From Duganella sp. 1411 (GTDB lineage: Bacteria; Pseudomonadota; Gammaproteobacteria; Burkholderiales; Burkholderiaceae_D): 64,000 nucleotides of DNA. This document shows, piece by piece, positions 59,812 to 64,000 of the stretch. Below the pieces are notes generated by a model. The model did no database searches and was not told where the DNA came from. It saw only the letters and a program-made list of their open reading frames with translations. Each line of letters opens with the position of its first letter. The first letter of the stretch is position 1. The DNA lies in the NCBI RefSeq assembly GCF_017833525.1, contig NZ_JAFICD010000010.1:62001-126000 (forward strand), given 5' to 3'. A program made the position numbers and the translations under genes.

Positions 59812-61356
59812 ATGAACGACATGACGCACCAGCCCAAGCCGCGCCACCCGCGCGCCCTGCCCGAGCAGTCCGAGTGGACGTTCGAGCTGATCGAGCAGGC
59901 CCACGCGGAGATCCGCCGCGTCGCCGAGAACTTCGGCCTCGACACCTATCCGAACCAGCTCGAGATCATCACCGCCGAGCAGATGATGGACGCCTACACG
60001 TCGGTCGGCATGCCGGTGTCGTACAACCACTGGTCGTTCGGCAAGCATTTCCTGTCGACCGAGAAGGGCTACAAGCGCGGCCAGATGGGCCTGGCGTACG
60101 AGATCGTCATCAACTCCGATCCGTGCATCGCCTATCTCATGGAGGAAAACAGCCTGACGATGCAGGCGCTGGTGATCGCGCACGCCGCCTACGGCCACAA
60201 CTCCTTTTTCAAGGGCAACTACCTGTTCCGCACCTGGACCGACGCCGAGGCCATCGTCGACTACATGGTGTTCGCCAAGAACTACATCGCCGAGTGCGAG
60301 CAGCGCCACGGCATCGACGCCGTCGAGCTGCTGCTCGACTCGTGCCACGCGATCCAGAACTACGGCGTCGACCGCTACAAGCGCCCGGCCAAGCTGTCGA
60401 TGATGGAGGAGCGCGCGCGGCAGAAGGAGCGCGAGGCCTACGTGCAGTCGCAGATCAACGACCTGTGGCGCACGCTGCCGCGCCGCGAGGAAGAAGAAGC
60501 CGAAAAGGCGGCGCCGCGCTTCCCGCCCGAGCCGGAGGAGAACCTGCTGTACTTCATCGAGAAGTACGCGCCGCTGCTGGAGCCGTGGCAGCGCGAGATG
60601 GTGCGCATCGTGCGCAAGATCAGCCAGTACTTCTACCCGCAGCGCCAGACCCAGGTGATGAACGAGGGCTGGGCCACGTTCTGGCATTACACCATCCTCA
60701 ACCAGTTGTACGACGAGGGCGTGGTCGGCGACGGCTTCATGATGGAGTTCCTCAAGAGCCACACCAACGTGGTCTACCAGCCGCCCGTCAACAGCCCCTA
60801 TTACAGCGGCATCAACCCGTATGCGCTCGGCTTTGCGATGATGACCGACATCCGCCGCATCTGCGAGCACCCGACCGCCGAGGACCGCGAATGGTTCCCC
60901 GACATCGCCGGCAGCGACTGGCGCAAGACCCTGGATTTCGCGATGCGCAACTTCAAGGACGAGAGCTTCATCGCCCAGTACCTGTCGCCCAAGCTGATCC
61001 GCGAGTTCCACTTCTTCGCCGTGCTCGACGACGACAACAACGAGAAGCTGGCGATCTCCGCCATCCATGACGACCTCGGCTATCGTTACGTGCGCCAGCA
61101 GCTTGCAGAACAATATAATCTCGGCAATCGCGAGCCCAATATCCAGGTCTGGTCGGTCAACACCCGCGACGACCGGGCGCTGACCTTGCGCCATACGCAG
61201 TTCCAGCGCCGTCCGCTGAACCAGCAGGCCGGCGAAGTGCTCAAGCACGTGGCGCGCCTGTGGGGCTTCGACGTCCACCTCGAGACGGTGGCGCCGAACG
61301 GCGAGGTGGTCAGCTCGATGGAGGTCAAACGGGAGAAGCGCGCCCGCGGAAGTTGA
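59812..61356 (+). CDS. SpoVR family protein (YcgB)
   Basis: The 514-residue protein matches SpoVR/YcgB over its length: WTFELIEQAHAEIRRVAENF, the HWSFGKHFLSTEKGYK and AHAAYGHNSFFKGNYLFR blocks, and MNEGWATFWHYTILNQLYD. SpoVR was first linked to spore cortex formation in Bacillus, but in proteobacteria it travels with prkA and yeaH in a stress operon. The ATG is at 59812, 36 bases after yeaH. A terminator follows at 61426. Confidence 0.95.
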   Translation: MNDMTHQPKPRHPRALPEQSEWTFELIEQAHAEIRRVAENFGLDTYPNQLEIITAEQMMDAYTSVGMPVSYNHWSFGKHFLSTEKGYKRGQMGLAYEIVINSDPCIAYLMEENSLTMQALVIAHAAYGHNSFFKGNYLFRTWTDAEAIVDYMVFAKNYIAECEQRHGIDAVELLLDSCHAIQNYGVDRYKRPAKLSMMEERARQKEREAYVQSQINDLWRTLPRREEEEAEKAAPRFPPEPEENLLYFIEKYAPLLEPWQREMVRIVRKISQYFYPQRQTQVMNEGWATFWHYTILNQLYDEGVVGDGFMMEFLKSHTNVVYQPPVNSPYYSGINPYALGFAMMTDIRRICEHPTAEDREWFPDIAGSDWRKTLDFAMRNFKDESFIAQYLSPKLIREFHFFAVLDDDNNEKLAISAIHDDLGYRYVRQQLAEQYNLGNREPNIQVWSVNTRDDRALTLRHTQFQRRPLNQQAGEVLKHVARLWGFDVHLETVAPNGEVVSSMEVKREKRARGS

Positions 61357-61425
61357 CCGACATATATATAGTGCTGACGCGGGACGCGCGTGCGGTTTCA
61401 GGCACGGGTCTTGCAAGGTATGGAT

Positions 61426-61462
61426 CGGGGTCAGGGGCGGTGCTCTGGCCCCGGTTTTTTTT
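61426..61462 (+). terminator. Rho-independent terminator after spoVR
   Basis: CGGGGTCAG pairs with CTGGCCCCG (one G-U pair) across a 10-base loop and runs into eight T residues. It closes the prkA-yeaH-spoVR unit. Confidence 0.88.
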
Positions 61463-61780
61463 GGTGAATGCATGATGCCGGCGGGAAGTCAACCCTTTTT
61501 TGCGCCCGCCGGCAACTTATCCTTCGCAACAATTTCATGCAAGAAACATCTACGGCCAAATTATCAACTGTTGGTAGTAAAATTACGCTGATAATATTCC
61601 GTAATTGGGCTTAAGGGAAAACTAAGTAATGTGGAGGTTCGCAATGCCCCATTTCCGCCCCGCGCACGCTTGCCGGGCGAACCGTTTTGGTGCAAAGTGA
61701 GCGCTATCACATAGGAAAACCCTATGAAATTTAACCGGTTTTAGGGATGAAAATTCTATGTAAAATCAAGAATTCGTATG

Positions 61781-61786
61781 TATAAT
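61781..61786 (+). promoter_or_regulatory. Candidate -10 element for tonB-exbB-exbD
   Basis: Exact TATAAT, preceded by an AT-rich stretch with no good -35. It lies 90 bases upstream of the tonB ATG. Confidence 0.4.
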
Positions 61787-61875
61787 TCGCCGACGTCCCG
61801 GATGCGGCTGTTGTTTTGTGTCGCCATTTTGGGGTTTAGTAGCAACAAAAAGAGTTGGTATTGGAGAAAGCAGGC

Positions 61876-62538
61876 ATGAATTTCACGCACAACGAGAAAA
61901 GCACCGGGAAGAACTTTACAGGCATTACCATTGTCGTTTTGTTGCACATCCTGGTTGCATATGGGATCGTGACGGGCTTGGGTACCCGCCTGGTGGCAAA
62001 GATGGTCGCCCCTGTGGAGACAAAGATCATCGAGGAAGTAGCACCTCCTCCACCAAAAGAACTCCCACCACCGCCACCTCCGCCTGAGATGAAAGCGCCA
62101 CCGCCGCCATTCATCCCGCCAGTCGAGGTGAACGTGCAGCAGCCGCCGCCGCAGCAGAACGTGATCGCCAACGCGACCAACGTGAAGCCACCGTCGAACG
62201 ACCTGCAAAAGACGCCGCCGGCCCCGCCGGCGCCGCCAGCGCCGGGACCGGCCAAATCGGTCAACGTCGCCGCGGTAGCGGACTTCAGCACTTGCGCCAA
62301 GCCGGAATGGCCGAAGTCCTCGTTGCGTAACGAAGAAACGGGAACGGTGACGTTGTCGTTCCTGATCGCCGCCGATGGCCGCGTTGCCGACTCCAAAGTC
62401 GTCAAGTCCAGCGGCTTTAGGGATCTGGACAAGGCAGCGGTGAATGGCATCAGCAAATGCCGTTTCAAACCGGGTCTGACCGACGGGAAACCGACGGAAG
62501 CGTGGATGCAGATGCAATACGTCTGGACGCTGGAGTAA
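61876..62538 (+). CDS. tonB: TonB energy transducer
   Basis: TonB carries the energy of the proton gradient from ExbB-ExbD to outer-membrane receptors. A membrane anchor (GITIVVLLHILVAYGIVTG) is followed by a proline-rich stretch (EVAPPPPKELPPPPPPP) and the C-terminal TonB fold with LSFLIAADGRVADSKVVKSS and AVNGISKCRFKPG. It is 220 residues. The start at 61876 has GGAG 9 bases upstream; the frame also opens at a TTG seven codons earlier. It begins the tonB-exbB-exbD run. Confidence 0.95.
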   Translation: MNFTHNEKSTGKNFTGITIVVLLHILVAYGIVTGLGTRLVAKMVAPVETKIIEEVAPPPPKELPPPPPPPEMKAPPPPFIPPVEVNVQQPPPQQNVIANATNVKPPSNDLQKTPPAPPAPPAPGPAKSVNVAAVADFSTCAKPEWPKSSLRNEETGTVTLSFLIAADGRVADSKVVKSSGFRDLDKAAVNGISKCRFKPGLTDGKPTEAWMQMQYVWTLE

Positions 62539-62624
62539 AAACCGAGACAGCAGTGACGTCTCACTTAGTAAGTTTCGTTGTCATACATTCAGCGATCTGA
62601 TTATTTTATCAATTTGGAGGAAGC

Positions 62625-63548
62625 ATGTTTAAGAATACCCGTTTGTCCGCTGTACTGGCCGCTGTGCTGTTTTCCGTGACCGCAGCCACCGCCCTGGTAA
62701 GCGCCCCAGCTTTCGCTGACGCGCCAGCCTCGGCCGCTTCGGCGCCGGCAGCCGCTCCAGCGGATGCGGCAGCAGCACCAGCACCGGCAGCCGACGCCGC
62801 TGCCGCTCCAGCAGCTTCGGCCCCGGCAGCCGCCGGCGGCCACGAAGAAGTGGCAAACCCATACGGCTTCTCCGCGGTTTGGGACGCGGGCTTCGTGTCG
62901 CGCGGCACCCTGATCATCCTGTCGATCATGTCGATGGGTTCGTGGTACATCATCATCACCAAGCTGATCGACCAGGCCAAGATCTTCAAGCAATCGAAGG
63001 AAACCTCGGCCAAGTTCTGGAAAGCCTCGTCGATCGCCGCCGGTTCGGCCGCGCTGAAAGAAGGCTCGCCATTCCGCTTCATCGCTGAAACCGGCACCAA
63101 GGCCACCGTGCACCACGACGGCGCCCTGCTGGAACAAATCGACCTGTCGACCTGGGTGACGATGTCGATCCAGCGCGCTGTCGACAAAGTTCAGTCGCGT
63201 CTGCAAGATGGCCTGTCGTTCCTGGCAACCGTCGGTTCGACCGCACCGTTCATCGGTCTGTTCGGTACCGTTTGGGGTATTTACAATGCGCTGATCGCCA
63301 TCGGCATGTCGGGTAACGCGTCGATCGACAAGGTTGCAGGTCCGGTCGGTGAAGCGCTGATCATGACCGCCTTCGGTCTGTTCGTCGCCGTTCCAGCCGT
63401 TCTGGGTTACAACTGGCTGGTGCGTCGTAACAAGTCGGCGATGGAAGATGTCCGTTCGTTCTCGGCCGACGTGCACTCGGTGCTGATCTCGGGCGCCATG
63501 TCCACCAGCGAAGCCGGCCGTATGGCTGGTGCTAAAAAGATTGGATAA
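62625..63548 (+). CDS. exbB: ExbB proton-channel protein of the TonB system
   Basis: ExbB, with ExbD, forms the proton channel that drives TonB. The protein has an N-terminal signal-like segment (LSAVLAAVLFSVTAATALVSA) and an Ala/Pro-rich stretch, then three membrane helices, including SRGTLIILSIMSMGSWYIII and TVGSTAPFIGLFGTVWGIYN, and VGEALIMTAFGLFVAVPAV. At 307 residues it is longer than E. coli ExbB (244) because of that N-terminal extension. A strong ribosome site GGAGGA precedes it. Confidence 0.95.
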   Translation: MFKNTRLSAVLAAVLFSVTAATALVSAPAFADAPASAASAPAAAPADAAAAPAPAADAAAAPAASAPAAAGGHEEVANPYGFSAVWDAGFVSRGTLIILSIMSMGSWYIIITKLIDQAKIFKQSKETSAKFWKASSIAAGSAALKEGSPFRFIAETGTKATVHHDGALLEQIDLSTWVTMSIQRAVDKVQSRLQDGLSFLATVGSTAPFIGLFGTVWGIYNALIAIGMSGNASIDKVAGPVGEALIMTAFGLFVAVPAVLGYNWLVRRNKSAMEDVRSFSADVHSVLISGAMSTSEAGRMAGAKKIG

Positions 63549-63554
63549 TTAATC

Positions 63555-63983
63555 ATGTCGATGTCCGTAGGCTCCGATAGCGGAGACGAAGATCAAGTCA
63601 TGTCAGAAATCAACACGACGCCCCTGGTGGACATCATGTTGGTTCTGCTGATTATCTTCCTGATCACGAGCCCGGTTGTTCTGAAGCTGATCAAGATCAA
63701 GCTGCCAGAGGAAACCAACCAGGTCATTCAGACTAAGCCGGAAGATGTCAACATCGTTGTGAGCAAGGATGGCGACATCTACTGGAACCAAAAGAAGATG
63801 CGCGACGCGAATGAGTTGTTCGACAATCTGAAGGTGGAAGCAGTGAAATTGCCGCAGCCGGAAGTGCACGTTCGTGGCGACCAAGAAACACGCTACGAAG
63901 CGATCGGCAAGGTTATTTTCACTACCCAGCGCGCTGGTATTCAGAAGGTCGGCTTCATCACCGAACCGCCTGATAAGGGTTAA
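63555..63983 (+). CDS. exbD: ExbD membrane protein of the TonB system
   Basis: ExbD is the channel partner of ExbB and energises TonB. One membrane helix follows a short cytoplasmic start: EINTTPLVDIMLVLLIIFLI, where the Asp is the conserved proton-carrying residue. The periplasmic domain has EVHVRGDQETRYEAIGKV. It is 142 residues and starts 6 bases after exbB. The stop lies 17 bases before the window end. Confidence 0.95.
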   Translation: MSMSVGSDSGDEDQVMSEINTTPLVDIMLVLLIIFLITSPVVLKLIKIKLPEETNQVIQTKPEDVNIVVSKDGDIYWNQKKMRDANELFDNLKVEAVKLPQPEVHVRGDQETRYEAIGKVIFTTQRAGIQKVGFITEPPDKG

Positions 63984-64000
63984 TCCCCATTAGCGCATCG

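Larger units (their letters stand above)
61357..61875. other. Intergenic region between spoVR and tonB
   Basis: This 519-bp gap contains the spoVR terminator. It also has an inverted repeat CATAGG-N5-CCTATG at 61710-61726 and an exact TATAAT at 61781-61786. No convincing Fur box is visible, though GATAAT occurs near 61590. No gene is apparent. Confidence 0.5.

Noticed and set aside
58459..61473. 1004-residue open frame antisense to yeaH and spoVR
   Set aside because: It spans two well-conserved genes and their gap, and is rich in Val/Asp/Leu/His from reverse-complement codon bias.
61580..61620. Fur box upstream of tonB
   Set aside because: GATAATATTC shares only part of the 19-bp Fur consensus and lacks symmetry.

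Overview
The window is high-GC, densely coded DNA. Its gene content points to the Oxalobacteraceae (Betaproteobacteria), close to Massilia, Duganella, Rugamonas or Janthinobacterium. The reasons are the betaproteobacterial order of the flagellar genes (flgB-L, flgA, flgMN and flhB-flhA-flhF-flhG-fliA-motCD), the rluC/rne divergent pair, and a CqsA/JqsA-type alpha-hydroxyketone quorum-sensing locus. This assignment is inferred from gene content, without a database search.

Layout. 1-7.1 kb: the 3' part of a large protein with a strict 8-residue repeat and EF-hand-like loops, a small hypothetical gene, and a 1482-residue RTX protein built from 225- and 205-residue modules. 7.5-9.6 kb: a papain-like peptidase fused to an alpha/beta-hydrolase. 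9.6-20.6 kb: flgBCDEFGHIJKL on the minus strand, with flgA and flgMN divergent. A near-consensus sigma-28 promoter precedes flgM. 22.5-31.6 kb: flhB-flhA, an inserted Rpn-like PD-(D/E)XK gene, then flhF-flhG-fliA-motC-motD on the minus strand. The FlhG has lost its ATPase signature.

31.7-41.2 kb: rsuA and a fumarylacetoacetase-family gene (overlapping), a small gene behind a perfect FNR-type box, then rluC, a HAD phosphatase, a Rieske protein and a S49 peptidase, and rne with a long structured leader. 41.4-44.4 kb: moaA and a single-frame MobA-MoeA fusion. 44.7-52.2 kb: the quorum-sensing region. The autoinducer synthase, a truncated haemoglobin, rmuC and a CoA-transferase run leftward; the sensor kinase and response regulator run rightward. 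A perfect FNR-type box lies between the two arms.

52.3-64 kb: a YbbP-type ABC permease, an adenine/adenosine deaminase, the prkA-yeaH-spoVR stress operon, and tonB-exbB-exbD, where the window ends.

Genes that work together: the flagellar genes encode the hook and rod, the anti-sigma switch (FlgM/FliA), number and position control (FlhF/FlhG), export (FlhA/FlhB) and a second stator (MotCD). The CqsA/kinase/regulator trio is a cell-density circuit whose shared control region carries an oxygen-sensor box. Five REP-like palindromes of one family all sit between convergent genes. Two of them enclose a 46-bp tandem array.
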